Shown one piece after another: positions 35,009-43,855 of a DNA stretch of 64,000 nt; within the stretch, counting starts at the first letter, position 1; each line of letters begins with the position of its first letter. Made by a program: the position numbers and the translations under genes. The DNA lies in the NCBI GenBank assembly GCA_024742835.1, contig JANSXS010000012.1, positions 1 through 64,000 of the forward strand, given 5' to 3'. The stretch comes from Paracoccaceae bacterium (GTDB lineage Bacteria; Pseudomonadota; Alphaproteobacteria; Rhodobacterales; Rhodobacteraceae). The notes under the pieces are model-generated. The model did not search any database and was not told the origin of the DNA. It was given only the letters and a program-made list of their open reading frames with translations.

Positions 35009-35383
35009 ATGGTTGAAATGATTGCTGATATCCTGCTTGTCGCCGGCGCGATCGGGGCTGGTTTCTATTGCTATGTATTGGCGCGACGGCTGAGCCGTTT
35101 CAACGATCTGGAAAACGGGGTCGGTGGGGCGGTCGCGGTGCTGTCCGCACAGGTCGATGATCTGACAAAAACGCTGGAGGCGGCACAACAGACCGCGTCT
35201 GCGTCTACCATGTCGCTTGACGGCCTGACTGACCGTGCCGAAACCGTGGCGAAACGGCTCGAATTGCTGGTCGCTTCGATGCATGACCTGCCCGAGGACA
35301 GACCAGGCCAAGCCGCACCACCGGAACAGCCCGAATCGCCACTTGGCCCGGTCTTCAAACGGCATGGCGGCGGATCGGCATGA
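35009..35383 (+). CDS. Single-pass membrane coiled-coil protein in the fliL operon
   Basis: A 124-residue protein with an N-terminal hydrophobic helix (IADILLVAGAIGAGFYCYVL), a charged helical segment predicted to form a coiled coil (about residues 40-95), and a Pro-rich tail (PGQAAPPEQPESPLGPVF). The layout recalls the flagellar-positioning protein PflI of Caulobacter, which is also bitopic with a proline-rich tail, but this is resemblance only. It starts 10 bases after fliL and overlaps the next gene by four bases, so it is part of the flagellar operon. Confidence 0.7.
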   Translation: MVEMIADILLVAGAIGAGFYCYVLARRLSRFNDLENGVGGAVAVLSAQVDDLTKTLEAAQQTASASTMSLDGLTDRAETVAKRLELLVASMHDLPEDRPGQAAPPEQPESPLGPVFKRHGGGSA

Positions 35384-35967
35384 TGGCGAAAAAACCGGGC
35401 AAGCGTGGTCGGACACGCGGGAGTCTCATGATCATCGCGGGGCTATTGCTCGCCTCGGCGGCTTTGCGGATCGGCGTAGGCGCGGGCCAGGCCATTGCGC
35501 AAGATCCCGAACAGATCGAGGTCGGCACGCAAAATGCGTCGGCGACCTGCCCTTCCACCGAGGATTTCGAGGCAATGCTGGCCGCCTTCAAATCCCGTGA
35601 GGCGCAGATCGACGCACGGGAAAAGGCAATCGAGGATCGTATGAACGCCTTGCGGATTGCAGATGCCGAAGTAGCTCGGAAACTCGACGAACTTGCGGCA
35701 GCAGAGGCTCAGTTAAGCGATACGCTGGCCTTGGCCGACACTGCGGCAGAGGGTGATCTTGGCAAGTTGACCAAGGTTTACGAGACCATGAAACCGAAAC
35801 AGGCCGCGGCCCTGTTCGAGCAAATGGATCCGAATTTCGCGGCTGGTTTCCTGGGCCGGATGCGCCCCGAGGCCGCCGCAGCGATCATGGCCGGGCTGAG
35901 CCCCGAAGCGGCGCATCTTTATAGCGTGGTTCTTGCCGGACGTAATGCAAACGTGCCCAAGGAATGA
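35380..35967 (+). CDS. motE: MotE-family flagellar protein
   Basis: A 195-residue protein with an N-terminal hydrophobic segment (LMIIAGLLLASAALRIGVGA), a coiled-coil middle (FKSREAQIDAREKAIEDRM), and a C-terminal MgtE-N-like module (KVYETMKPKQAAALFEQMD, FLGRMRPEAAAAIMAGLSPE). In rhizobia MotE is a periplasmic chaperone for MotC. Here it is translated in overlap with the small coiled-coil gene and lies 73 bases upstream of motA. No motC gene is clear, so its client may be the split protein downstream of motA. Confidence 0.82.
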   Translation: MMAKKPGKRGRTRGSLMIIAGLLLASAALRIGVGAGQAIAQDPEQIEVGTQNASATCPSTEDFEAMLAAFKSREAQIDAREKAIEDRMNALRIADAEVARKLDELAAAEAQLSDTLALADTAAEGDLGKLTKVYETMKPKQAAALFEQMDPNFAAGFLGRMRPEAAAAIMAGLSPEAAHLYSVVLAGRNANVPKE

Positions 35968-36040
35968 ATTTTCCCAGAGCAGCGAATTCTTAACCGGTAC
36001 CGGTCAAACTGATTGCAACAGAAACCCGGCGGAGAACGGC

Positions 36041-36910
36041 ATGATCGGTATAATCGGCATTATTATGATCTTTGTGATGGTGTTCGGCGGGTATCTTGCC
36101 GCCGGCGGCAAGCTGGGCATCATCCTCAAGGCGCTGCCATTCGAGATGATGATGATCGGCGGCGCGGCGATCGGGGCATTCCTGATCAGCAATGATATGG
36201 CTGCTGTCAAACACACGCTCAAGGATATGGGCAAGGTATTCAAAGGACCGAAGTGGAAGCCGGAGGATTATCGCGATCTTTTATGCCTCTTGTTCGAACT
36301 GATCCGCCTTGCGCGTACAAACCCGGTCGGCATCGAGGAACATATCGAGGCGCCGGGCGATTCCGCCATTTTTGGCCGCTACCCAAGGATACAGGCCGAC
36401 AAGGAGGCAGTGGCCCTGATCTGTGATACGATGCGCTCTGCATCGATGAATTACGATGACCCACATCAGGTCGAGGAAATTCTCGACAAACGCATGGATA
36501 CGACGATGCATCATGCCATGCATTCCAGCCACGCGCTTCAGACCATGGCCGACGGCTTGCCCGCTCTGGGGATCGTGGCGGCCGTGTTGGGCGTGATCAA
36601 GACCATGGCCTCGATCGACCAGCCTCCCGAAGTGCTGGGAAAAATGATCGGTGGTGCCTTGGTCGGCACATTTCTGGGCGTCTTCCTGTCCTACGGGCTG
36701 GTCGGCCCTTTTGCGGGCAAGGTCAAAGCGGTGGTTGAAGAGGACGCGCAATTTTACCAACTCATTCGTGAGGTGCTTGTCGCCAACCTGCACAACCACG
36801 CCACCAACATCTGCATCGAGGTGGGCCGACAAAATACCCCGACCCATTGCAGGCCCAGCTTTTCCGACCTCGAAGAGGCCCTGAAGGCAGTAAAGCAGGA
36901 CGCCGCATGA
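36041..36910 (+). CDS. motA: Flagellar motor stator protein MotA
   Basis: A 289-residue four-helix stator subunit. Helix 1 starts MIGIIGIIMIFVMVFGGYLA, and helix 2 is near residue 30-50. The large cytoplasmic loop includes charged residues that contact the rotor. Helices 3-4 include MADGLPALGIVAAVLGVIKT and VGTFLGVFLSYGLVGPFAGK. The start at 36041 follows GGCGGAGAACGGC. Its stop overlaps the start of the next gene as ATGA. Its partner motB is at the left end of the island. Confidence 0.95.
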   Translation: MIGIIGIIMIFVMVFGGYLAAGGKLGIILKALPFEMMMIGGAAIGAFLISNDMAAVKHTLKDMGKVFKGPKWKPEDYRDLLCLLFELIRLARTNPVGIEEHIEAPGDSAIFGRYPRIQADKEAVALICDTMRSASMNYDDPHQVEEILDKRMDTTMHHAMHSSHALQTMADGLPALGIVAAVLGVIKTMASIDQPPEVLGKMIGGALVGTFLGVFLSYGLVGPFAGKVKAVVEEDAQFYQLIREVLVANLHNHATNICIEVGRQNTPTHCRPSFSDLEEALKAVKQDAA

Positions 36911-37584
36911 TGCGATGTTTCGTTATTCTGATCATGACATGGGTGCCGGCTCTTGCGAATGCGCAACCTGTTGTGATCCGCTCGGGCGAGCATGATGGGT
37001 ACACAAGGCTGGTCTTCGATTTTCCAATGCGGGTGCCCTGGTCCGTGGAAAATACCGATCCGGGTGCGAAATTGTCCTTTCCCGAGTCTGATTTTCGTTT
37101 TGATCCAAGCGCTGTATTTTCCAGGATTTCCCGTGGCCGTCTGCAAGACCTTCAAGCTGAACCCGATGGCAGGACTATCACGCTGGATTTTGCCTGCGAT
37201 TGTGAGGTCACCGGGTTCTGGCATGCGGATGCGATGCTGGTCCTGGACATCAGGGGTGTTGAAAACAGTCGGCGCGAAACGGTTGACACCACGGAACAAT
37301 CACCCCAACCGGCAAATGATGGTGGGCGTCCTGCCCTCCCAACGAATACAACATCCACTTTGGCCGGTCTGTCTTCATCGGTCCTCGAAAGACCGGATCC
37401 TGCCGTGACACCGTCCGAAACGGCCCTGCCCGGTGCGCTAAACTCCACCAACATTTTCGAGCTGTCCCGCGCGCGCGACGAATTGCTCAAGCAGTTTGGA
37501 CGCGCAGCGTCTCAGGGCCTGCTGACCCCGCGTGTTGCTATTCCGCAAGCGGCTACCGACACCGCTATGCCCCCCCCCCGGTGA
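36907..37584 (+). CDS. Exported protein after motA, 5' part of a probable split gene
   Basis: A 225-residue product with a signal peptide (FVILIMTWVPALANA, cleavage about residue 18). The mature part is beta-rich (VVIRSGEHDGYTRLVFDFP, ITLDFACDCEVTGFW), followed by a Pro/Thr linker and the helical segment NIFELSRARDELLKQFGRAA. It is translated in overlap with motA. It ends in a run of ten C residues (37570-37579) as PPPR-stop. The next frame starts in the GTGA at 37581. I recall relatives encoding both parts as one large protein, so this may be frameshifted. Confidence 0.8.
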   Translation: MMRCFVILIMTWVPALANAQPVVIRSGEHDGYTRLVFDFPMRVPWSVENTDPGAKLSFPESDFRFDPSAVFSRISRGRLQDLQAEPDGRTITLDFACDCEVTGFWHADAMLVLDIRGVENSRRETVDTTEQSPQPANDGGRPALPTNTTSTLAGLSSSVLERPDPAVTPSETALPGALNSTNIFELSRARDELLKQFGRAASQGLLTPRVAIPQAATDTAMPPPR

Positions 37585-39119
37585 CCGGCCTGGAAGGGAA
37601 ACTTGATATCCCAATGGGCCCGCCTGCCCCTCAATCGTTACAGCTACGCGCCCGATCAAGCATGGATAGCGCCTTTATGGACGTCATGACCGAACGCATG
37701 ATGGCGATGTCACAGTCCAGAACATGCCTTGATCCTGCATTGACCGACGTCGCGACATGGGCGACCGACGCGAGTTTTTGGCAGCAAGTGAGTAAGAAAC
37801 GAACTGCCCTGACCGGGGAGTTCGATCGCATGAACAAGGAGGCCGTGATTTCGCTGGCGCAGCTTTATATCCATTTCGGATTCGGCCACGAGGCGAGGCA
37901 GGTCTTGAATGCGGCCTCCTCGGATAGCCTTCAGCATCGTGTCTTGATCGCCATGTCCGATATCATGGATCACGAAACGGCCGGCCATGCATCGCCTCTG
38001 CACGGACAATTCGATTGTGATGGGCGCACGGCGCTTTGGGCGATCCTCGCTCAGGCGAACCCGCCGTTCGATGCAAGATTCGATCCAGACGAGATCGTCA
38101 CGGCCTTTGCCGCGCTGCCCCGGCATTTGCGGGCTCATTTGGGGCCTATACTCTCAAAACGGCTTCTGGATGCCGGATTTACAGGCGCAAGCGAAAAGAT
38201 CCTACGGATTCTCAACCGGACCAAAGACACTGTGACATCGCGGTCCGAACTGGTTTCCGCGGAAACCGACCGCGCGGTGGGGCAGAATGATCGCGCGGAT
38301 GAAAAGCTGCGAAAAATCTCTGAATCTAATTCCGAGAGCGCCGTGACCGCGCTGATCGAGATGATAGAAAGCCTTGTCCAGCGCGAGAAGCCTGTATCGT
38401 ACGACATGGCGCAATTGGCCGGTGCCTATGCATTCGAACAACGCAAAACGGCTGATGCCCCGGCTTTACGGCGCGCGCATGTGCTTGCTCTGGCTGCATC
38501 AGGTGCCTTTGACGAGGCCTATACTGTGCTGGAGACGTTCGCGATGGAGGAGGCTGCAACGATGCGGCCGGCGCTTGCGGATATTCTTACGCGTCAGGCA
38601 CCTGAAATGGTGTTTCTGAAACATGTACTCGCCGACCGCACAGGGCTTGTTGCCAACTTGGAACAGGCCGTGGTGATCAATATGGCCAGCCGCCTTTTCG
38701 AGGCCGGATTCGTCGATGCGGCGGCGAATATCCTCGCCGGCCCTGTCCCGAATGAAGCCCGCGAGACACGGTTGTTGCGTGCGGAAATCTCACTTGCACA
38801 AGGTCTTCCACGCCGCGCCGAAGTGGACCTGTTGGGGCTGGACGGGCCAGATGTCAACATTCTGCGCGCCAGAGCCCGAAGCATGGCGGGTGAGCATGAT
38901 CAGGCCCGCGATCTTTATATGTCAGCCGGCCTCACCGAAGATGCGGACCGCGAAGCCTGGCTCGCCGAGACAGCCGATGCTACATTCAGGCCCCAGCCCG
39001 AGAGTGATCCGGGACCGGTTCTGGCGCGCAACAGAGACCTTCTTGAGGCGTCCAATGCCACAAGAGCCGAGTTGCGCGCGCTCTTGTCGGCCAATCCTGC
39101 TCCAACACTCGACAATTGA
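37581..39119 (+). CDS. Helical-repeat flagellar protein, 3' part of a probable split gene
   Basis: A 512-residue, mainly helical protein that looks TPR-like (for example ISLAQLYIHFGFGHEARQVL, ALIEMIESLVQREKPVSY, RRAEVDLLGLDG). If real as annotated, it starts at GTG overlapping the previous stop (GTGA). No signal peptide is present, which is odd for a partner of an exported protein and supports the idea that it is the C-terminal portion of one secreted protein. Adding one C to the ten-C run would join both frames (about 737 residues). A periplasmic motility role like that of rhizobial MotC is speculative. Confidence 0.8.
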   Translation: MTGLEGKLDIPMGPPAPQSLQLRARSSMDSAFMDVMTERMMAMSQSRTCLDPALTDVATWATDASFWQQVSKKRTALTGEFDRMNKEAVISLAQLYIHFGFGHEARQVLNAASSDSLQHRVLIAMSDIMDHETAGHASPLHGQFDCDGRTALWAILAQANPPFDARFDPDEIVTAFAALPRHLRAHLGPILSKRLLDAGFTGASEKILRILNRTKDTVTSRSELVSAETDRAVGQNDRADEKLRKISESNSESAVTALIEMIESLVQREKPVSYDMAQLAGAYAFEQRKTADAPALRRAHVLALAASGAFDEAYTVLETFAMEEAATMRPALADILTRQAPEMVFLKHVLADRTGLVANLEQAVVINMASRLFEAGFVDAAANILAGPVPNEARETRLLRAEISLAQGLPRRAEVDLLGLDGPDVNILRARARSMAGEHDQARDLYMSAGLTEDADREAWLAETADATFRPQPESDPGPVLARNRDLLEASNATRAELRALLSANPAPTLDN

Positions 39120-39133
39120 GGCGGTCCTTTCGC

Positions 39134-39469
39134 ATGTTCACGAACTGTAAAGAGAGCGCGCGTAGCATGAACTGGACACTGCTGGACATCCCGGTCAACA
39201 CGGAGACTTTCCTCGCCATGACAGTAAAAAACCTGCCCATTCGGGATCATGGACATATCACCGGTCTTCTCCAGGGTGCTAATGTCGAAGCCGCTGCTAC
39301 CGACAGACGAAAAACCCGAATGACCAGTGATCTGGCCCCTATGCGTTCAACAGTTGAAAAAGGGTGGCAATCGACCGGGGCCTCTCTGATCACGATCGAG
39401 GATCTGCGATTTCGGTCTGTACGGGGCATTGACCTTGCGCATCCCCTGCGCGGCAACGGCGGCGGCTGA
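39134..39469 (+). CDS. Hypothetical protein between the split gene and flhA
   Basis: A 111-residue frame beginning MFTNCKESARSMNW, soluble, without a recognisable domain. It contains NLPIRDHGHITGLL and SLITIEDLRFRSVRGIDLAHPL. It fits neatly between the previous stop and the flhA GTG start, 3 bases apart, which is why I keep it. A weak GAGGCGG lies 12 bases upstream of the ATG. An ATG at 39167 is another possible start. It could be non-coding. Confidence 0.45.
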   Translation: MFTNCKESARSMNWTLLDIPVNTETFLAMTVKNLPIRDHGHITGLLQGANVEAAATDRRKTRMTSDLAPMRSTVEKGWQSTGASLITIEDLRFRSVRGIDLAHPLRGNGGG

Positions 39470-39472
39470 CAC

Positions 39473-41557
39473 GTGCCGTCCTTTGCCCTGAAAAACCTCT
39501 TTCAGCCGACTGTTCTTCTCGCCGTGGCCCTTATGACGATCATCGTCATGATGATCCTGCCGATGCCGGCCTGGATGCTCGACCTCGGGCTTGCTACCTC
39601 TTTTGCGCTGGCCATCCTGATATTTACCATCACCCTTTTCATCGAGCGGCCTCTCGATTTTTCTTCGTTTCCAACGATTTTGCTGGCGGCTCTGGTGCTG
39701 CGTCTGTCACTCAATGTCTCGTCCACGAAACTCATCATCGGGCAAGGACATACCGGCACCGCTGCCGCCGGTGACGTGATCCAGGGCTTTGCCAATTTCA
39801 TCATGGGTGGCAGCGTGTTTCTTGGCCTCGTCGTTTTCGGCGTGCTGCTCATCGTCAATTTCATGGTGATCACCAAAGGGGCTGCGCGCATGGCCGAGGT
39901 TGGTGCGCGTTTTGCACTGGACGGGATGCCGGGCAAACAGCTTGCCATCGACAGTGACATGTCGGCGGGTGCGATCAACCATCAGGAAGCGCGCGAAAGA
40001 CGCGAGCGTGAACAACAGGAAACCACCTTTTTCGGCTCTCTCGATGGCGCTTCGAAATTCGTGAAGGGCGATGCCGTAGCCGGATTGCTGATAACATTGT
40101 TGAACCTTGTCATGGGGTTGACGATGGGCACGGTCGTGCATGACATGCCTTTCGGACAGGCCTTTGAAACTTATGCCATTCTGACGGTTGGCGACGGGCT
40201 TGTGACCCAGATACCGGCGGTCATCATCTCGATCGCGTCGGCTTTGCTTTTGGCACGGGGAGGTGCCCAGGGTGCGACCGATATCGCGTTGGGCGCGCAG
40301 ATCGGCCGCCATCCCAAAGCGATGGCCACGGTTGCGATACTCATGGCCCTTTTCGCCTTCGTGCCGGGCTTGCCATTTGTGCCCTTCATGATCGGTAGCG
40401 GCATTCTGGGCGCGACATCCATTTGGCTGTTTCGCCAAAAGAGTCGGGAAACCAACGAAACCACAGCCCCCGACCAAGAGGTCATGGTGCCTCGCACGTC
40501 GCTTGGCGATGTGCTGGATCTTGACGATATCCACGTCGAATTTGCGCCCTCGCTGGTCAATATGGTGCTAGATCCGGGCACCGGTCTTGATGTCCGGATC
40601 GACAATATGCGCCGGTTTATCGCCAGTAGTTTCGGATTGATCCTGCCGGAAATAAGACTGACCGACGAGCCAACCCTGCAACAAGACTGTTACGTCATCC
40701 GAATTCAGGGCGTTGAACAGGCGCGCGCGACGCTCAGACTGGACCATGTTCTGGCGCTTGATCCCGAAAATCAGGCCCATTTGCCCGTCGGAGAGAATGT
40801 TCATGAGCCTGTCTATGGCGCGCCGGCGCGCTGGATTCGCGATAGCGAACAAGACGATGCCGCTTTGGGAGGAACCACGCTCGTCGCGCCAGTGGAAATA
40901 CTCGCGACCCATCTTCTCGAGGTGATAAAGCGCAATCTTGGCCGTTTGCTTACCATGAAATCAATGCGCAAACTGATGGATGAGATGGTCAATCTAAGTG
41001 ATCCAGGGCGGTCCGAGGCCAACCGCAAATTGCTCGACGAGATGATCCCGGACCGGGTACCGACAGATCTGTTGTTGCAGATCCTGCGACTTTTGTTGTC
41101 CGAACAGGTTTCGATCCGCAACATGCCGCTTATCCTTGAGGCAGTCGGTGAAGCGCGGCAAATCCATTCCCATCCCGAAAGCATCTGCGAACTGGTCCGG
41201 CAACGTCTTGGCTTTCAGCTTGTCGCGAGCCACCAGCGGGCCGACGGCACGTTACCGCTGATCCAGCTGGCACCGGAATGGGAGGATACATTCTCGACCT
41301 ATCAAGTGGAGGGCAACAAGGGGCGTTTCGATGTCGCCTTGCCGCCTGATCTTTTCAACGCCCTGACCGACGGGGTCGCAGATGAAGTGTCGCGCGCTGG
41401 TGATATGGGCGTCTATCCCGCCATTGTGACCTCGACTCCCCGCAGGCGGTTCCTGCGCACGGTTCTGTCGGCCAAAAACATCGCCAACCCGGTGCTTTCA
41501 TTTGAGGAAATCGGCGTCGACGCGCGCCCGTCTCTGGTGGGTGTGGTGCGGGCATGA
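39473..41557 (+). CDS. flhA: Flagellar export gate protein FlhA (GTG start)
   Basis: A 694-residue export protein. Residues 1-320 hold about eight membrane helices and the FHIPEP region with VLRLSLNVSSTKLIIGQGH and GDGLVTQIPAVIISIASALL. The cytoplasmic C-terminal domain (about 350-694) carries VNMVLDPGTGLDVRIDN and LLQILRLLLSEQVSIRNMPL, the nonamer-ring region. The GTG start is supported by coverage of the conserved N-terminus. It overlaps fliR by four bases. Confidence 0.97.
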   Translation: MPSFALKNLFQPTVLLAVALMTIIVMMILPMPAWMLDLGLATSFALAILIFTITLFIERPLDFSSFPTILLAALVLRLSLNVSSTKLIIGQGHTGTAAAGDVIQGFANFIMGGSVFLGLVVFGVLLIVNFMVITKGAARMAEVGARFALDGMPGKQLAIDSDMSAGAINHQEARERREREQQETTFFGSLDGASKFVKGDAVAGLLITLLNLVMGLTMGTVVHDMPFGQAFETYAILTVGDGLVTQIPAVIISIASALLLARGGAQGATDIALGAQIGRHPKAMATVAILMALFAFVPGLPFVPFMIGSGILGATSIWLFRQKSRETNETTAPDQEVMVPRTSLGDVLDLDDIHVEFAPSLVNMVLDPGTGLDVRIDNMRRFIASSFGLILPEIRLTDEPTLQQDCYVIRIQGVEQARATLRLDHVLALDPENQAHLPVGENVHEPVYGAPARWIRDSEQDDAALGGTTLVAPVEILATHLLEVIKRNLGRLLTMKSMRKLMDEMVNLSDPGRSEANRKLLDEMIPDRVPTDLLLQILRLLLSEQVSIRNMPLILEAVGEARQIHSHPESICELVRQRLGFQLVASHQRADGTLPLIQLAPEWEDTFSTYQVEGNKGRFDVALPPDLFNALTDGVADEVSRAGDMGVYPAIVTSTPRRRFLRTVLSAKNIANPVLSFEEIGVDARPSLVGVVRA

Positions 41558-42327
41558 CTGCCGCCGCCGAGCTTTTGGCGTTGAGCGAGGATCTGCTTTG
41601 GTTGCATTTCATCGTGTTTTTGCGGACTGGCCCGGTCATGGCGCTCTTTCCCGGCTTCGGAGAAAGCTCTGTTCCGGTCCGCATAAAGCTGATGCTTGCC
41701 ATTATGTTTACGGTTGTGATTGCGCCCGTCCTCGCGCCGCAGCTTGCCGATGTGGTGGCAAACCCGCCGGCGACAGGCTGGCTCGTGCTGTCCGAAACGG
41801 CCGTCGGCGTGTTGATCGGTATCGGCATCCGCCTTTTTCTGTTGGCCCTGCAAACGGCCGGCGCCATTGCCGCGCAAGCAACGTCTCTGTCACAGATTCT
41901 TGGTGCGGCCGGCGTGACGCCTTTGCCCGCCATGGGCCATCTTCTTGTCGTGGGCGGGCTTGCGCTTGCCATGATGCTGGGGTTGCATGTGCGCGTGGCT
42001 GGCATGATGGTGCTGACCTACGGGTTGTTCCCGGTGGCCATGCTGCCTGAGGCGAGCAACGTTGCCGACTGGGGTATCCGTCAGGTATCGGCTGCCTTCG
42101 CGCTGGCTTTCACCCTGGCGGCACCCTTCGTCATCGTGTCGGTGATTTACAATGTGGCGCTTGGAGTGATCAACCGCGCCATGCCGCAAATGATGGTTGT
42201 GTTTGTCGGGGCACCGGTCATCACGGGGATGGGCCTGGTGATGTTGTTTCTGCTTGCGCCGACAATGTTGGAGCTTTGGATCAAGGCGCTTGAGGCTTTT
42301 GTCGTCAACCCCTTCGGAGAGCGCTGA
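41554..42327 (+). CDS. fliR: Flagellar export protein FliR
   Basis: A 257-residue inner-membrane protein of the export gate, with about six hydrophobic helices. Recognisable segments are FIVFLRTGPVMALFPGFGES, VRIKLMLAIMFTVVIAPVL and the conserved QMMVVFVGAPVITGMGLVM. It starts as ATGA with flhA and its stop overlaps flhB by one base (TGATG), so flhA-fliR-flhB are coupled. Confidence 0.95.
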   Translation: MTAAAELLALSEDLLWLHFIVFLRTGPVMALFPGFGESSVPVRIKLMLAIMFTVVIAPVLAPQLADVVANPPATGWLVLSETAVGVLIGIGIRLFLLALQTAGAIAAQATSLSQILGAAGVTPLPAMGHLLVVGGLALAMMLGLHVRVAGMMVLTYGLFPVAMLPEASNVADWGIRQVSAAFALAFTLAAPFVIVSVIYNVALGVINRAMPQMMVVFVGAPVITGMGLVMLFLLAPTMLELWIKALEAFVVNPFGER

Positions 42328-43415
42328 TGGCATCCGGGCAGGAAGACGAAGCGGACAAGTCCCACGACCCCACGCAACACAAACTCGACGAGGCTCGCAA
42401 GAAAGGAGAACTTGCACGATCTGCGGATCTCAACACCGCGGCTGCCTATGGTGGTTTTCTGCTCGCGGCGCTGGTTGCCGGTGCAGCCTCGGTCGAAACC
42501 ATCGGAACCGCCATGGTGGTTCTGCTGGGGCAGGCCGGACCATTGGCCGAGCTTGTCTTCGACGGCGCGGCCTCGGCACCGGTGGGTGGCCTGATTGCGG
42601 CTGTCGTAATTGGATCACTTGCCTGGTTTCTCATTCCTGCGGCTCTGGCGCTGATGTCGGCGCTGGCCCAGCGCAGCGTCGTTTTTGCGCCGTCCAAGGT
42701 CCAGCCAAAGCTTTCGCGGATCGACCCGATTCAGAATGCCAAGAACAAATACGGTCTGTCAGGGCTTTTTGAATTCGGGAAAAGCTTTGCGAAATTGCTT
42801 CTTTATTCCGTGCTGCTCGCCGTGTTTCTTGTGCATCGCTTTCCGGACATGGCAGGCAGCCTTTATGCAGAGCCCCCGGTCGTCAGTGCGCTGATGGGCC
42901 GGATGCTGGTGGAGTTCCTGTTTGTCGTGTTGTTGATCGCGCTTTGCATCGGCGCTGTGGATTACATGTGGCAACATCACGATCACCTGCGCAAGAACCG
43001 CATGTCGCATCGTGAAATGCGCGAAGAGCACAAGACACAAGAAGGCGATCCGCATCTCAAGCAAGAGCGGCGGCAACGTGCCACCCGGATCGCCTTGCAA
43101 CAGATGATGGCGGATGTGCCGACGGCCGATGTGGTGATCGTGAACCCGACCCATTACGCCGTCGCCCTGAAATGGAGCCGTACTCCCGGCAGTGCGCCGG
43201 TCTGCGTGGCCAAGGGGGTTGACCATATCGCACGCGCTATCCGGGAATGCGCCGCCGAACATGGTGTTCCGATCCAGAGCGACCCGCCAACCGCGCGCGC
43301 TCTTCACGCCGCTACGGATATCGGCGCGCAGATCGACCCGCAGCATTATCGTGCCGTTGCCGCCGCGATCCGGTTTTCCGAAGCGATGCGCCGCCGTGCC
43401 CGGAGCAGGCCATGA
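42327..43415 (+). CDS. flhB: Flagellar export switch protein FlhB
   Basis: A 362-residue export protein with a cytoplasmic N-terminal segment (PTQHKLDEARKKGELARSAD), four membrane helices and a cytoplasmic autocleavage domain. The NPTH cleavage motif is present in VVIVNPTHYAVALKW near residue 270. FlhB switches export from hook to filament subunits with FliK. It is followed in ATGA overlap by the FliJ-sized gene. Confidence 0.96.
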   Translation: MASGQEDEADKSHDPTQHKLDEARKKGELARSADLNTAAAYGGFLLAALVAGAASVETIGTAMVVLLGQAGPLAELVFDGAASAPVGGLIAAVVIGSLAWFLIPAALALMSALAQRSVVFAPSKVQPKLSRIDPIQNAKNKYGLSGLFEFGKSFAKLLLYSVLLAVFLVHRFPDMAGSLYAEPPVVSALMGRMLVEFLFVVLLIALCIGAVDYMWQHHDHLRKNRMSHREMREEHKTQEGDPHLKQERRQRATRIALQQMMADVPTADVVIVNPTHYAVALKWSRTPGSAPVCVAKGVDHIARAIRECAAEHGVPIQSDPPTARALHAATDIGAQIDPQHYRAVAAAIRFSEAMRRRARSRP

Positions 43416-43849
43416 GAGACGGTTTTTTTGAAGATCTGTCGCATTTGGCCGATGCCCGGTTTCGCGCGGAACAGTTGCGGATTCAGGCCATCCTCGCGGA
43501 AGAAACCCGGATCCGAGCTAGCATCACGCAATTGCAGGAACGCCAGCGCCGGGCGCGCGCGGCGGCGACGGGCGAATTGCAGGCGCAACGTAGCTTTGGG
43601 GGAGATGCTCTTTGGGAAGGTTGGGTGTCCCGGATGATGCGCGATCTGCAAACCCGTTTGGCGCAGGTGCTGGTCAGGAAAAGTGCCCTGATGCGGGATC
43701 TGGCCCACGCTCATGGCAAGCTTGTTGCGGCCGAGGATTTACAACAAAAGGTGCGCAAGTCCCGGCAGGGCGCGCGACAAAAAAGTCGTAACGAGGCGTT
43801 ACAGAGCCTGTTTATCCTTCAAAAGGGAGAGGCGGACAAAAACCGTTGA
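43412..43849 (+). CDS. Coiled-coil protein after flhB, FliJ candidate
   Basis: A 145-residue, strongly charged, almost entirely helical protein (for example FRAEQLRIQAILAEETRIR and MMRDLQTRLAQVLVRKSAL). Salmonella FliJ has about the same length and the same type of coiled coil, and it works between FliI and FlhA. Here fliI has no following fliJ, whereas this gene is coupled to flhB by a 4-base overlap. The call is based on size, composition and context, not on a motif. The start is 43412; upstream in-frame codons lie inside flhB. Confidence 0.6.
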   Translation: MRDGFFEDLSHLADARFRAEQLRIQAILAEETRIRASITQLQERQRRARAAATGELQAQRSFGGDALWEGWVSRMMRDLQTRLAQVLVRKSALMRDLAHAHGKLVAAEDLQQKVRKSRQGARQKSRNEALQSLFILQKGEADKNR

Positions 43850-43855
43850 AGCGGT

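Noticed and set aside
36041-39119. Phase-variable contingency locus as a firm conclusion
   Set aside because: A ten-C run is suggestive, but sequencing error explains a one-base difference equally well without read data.
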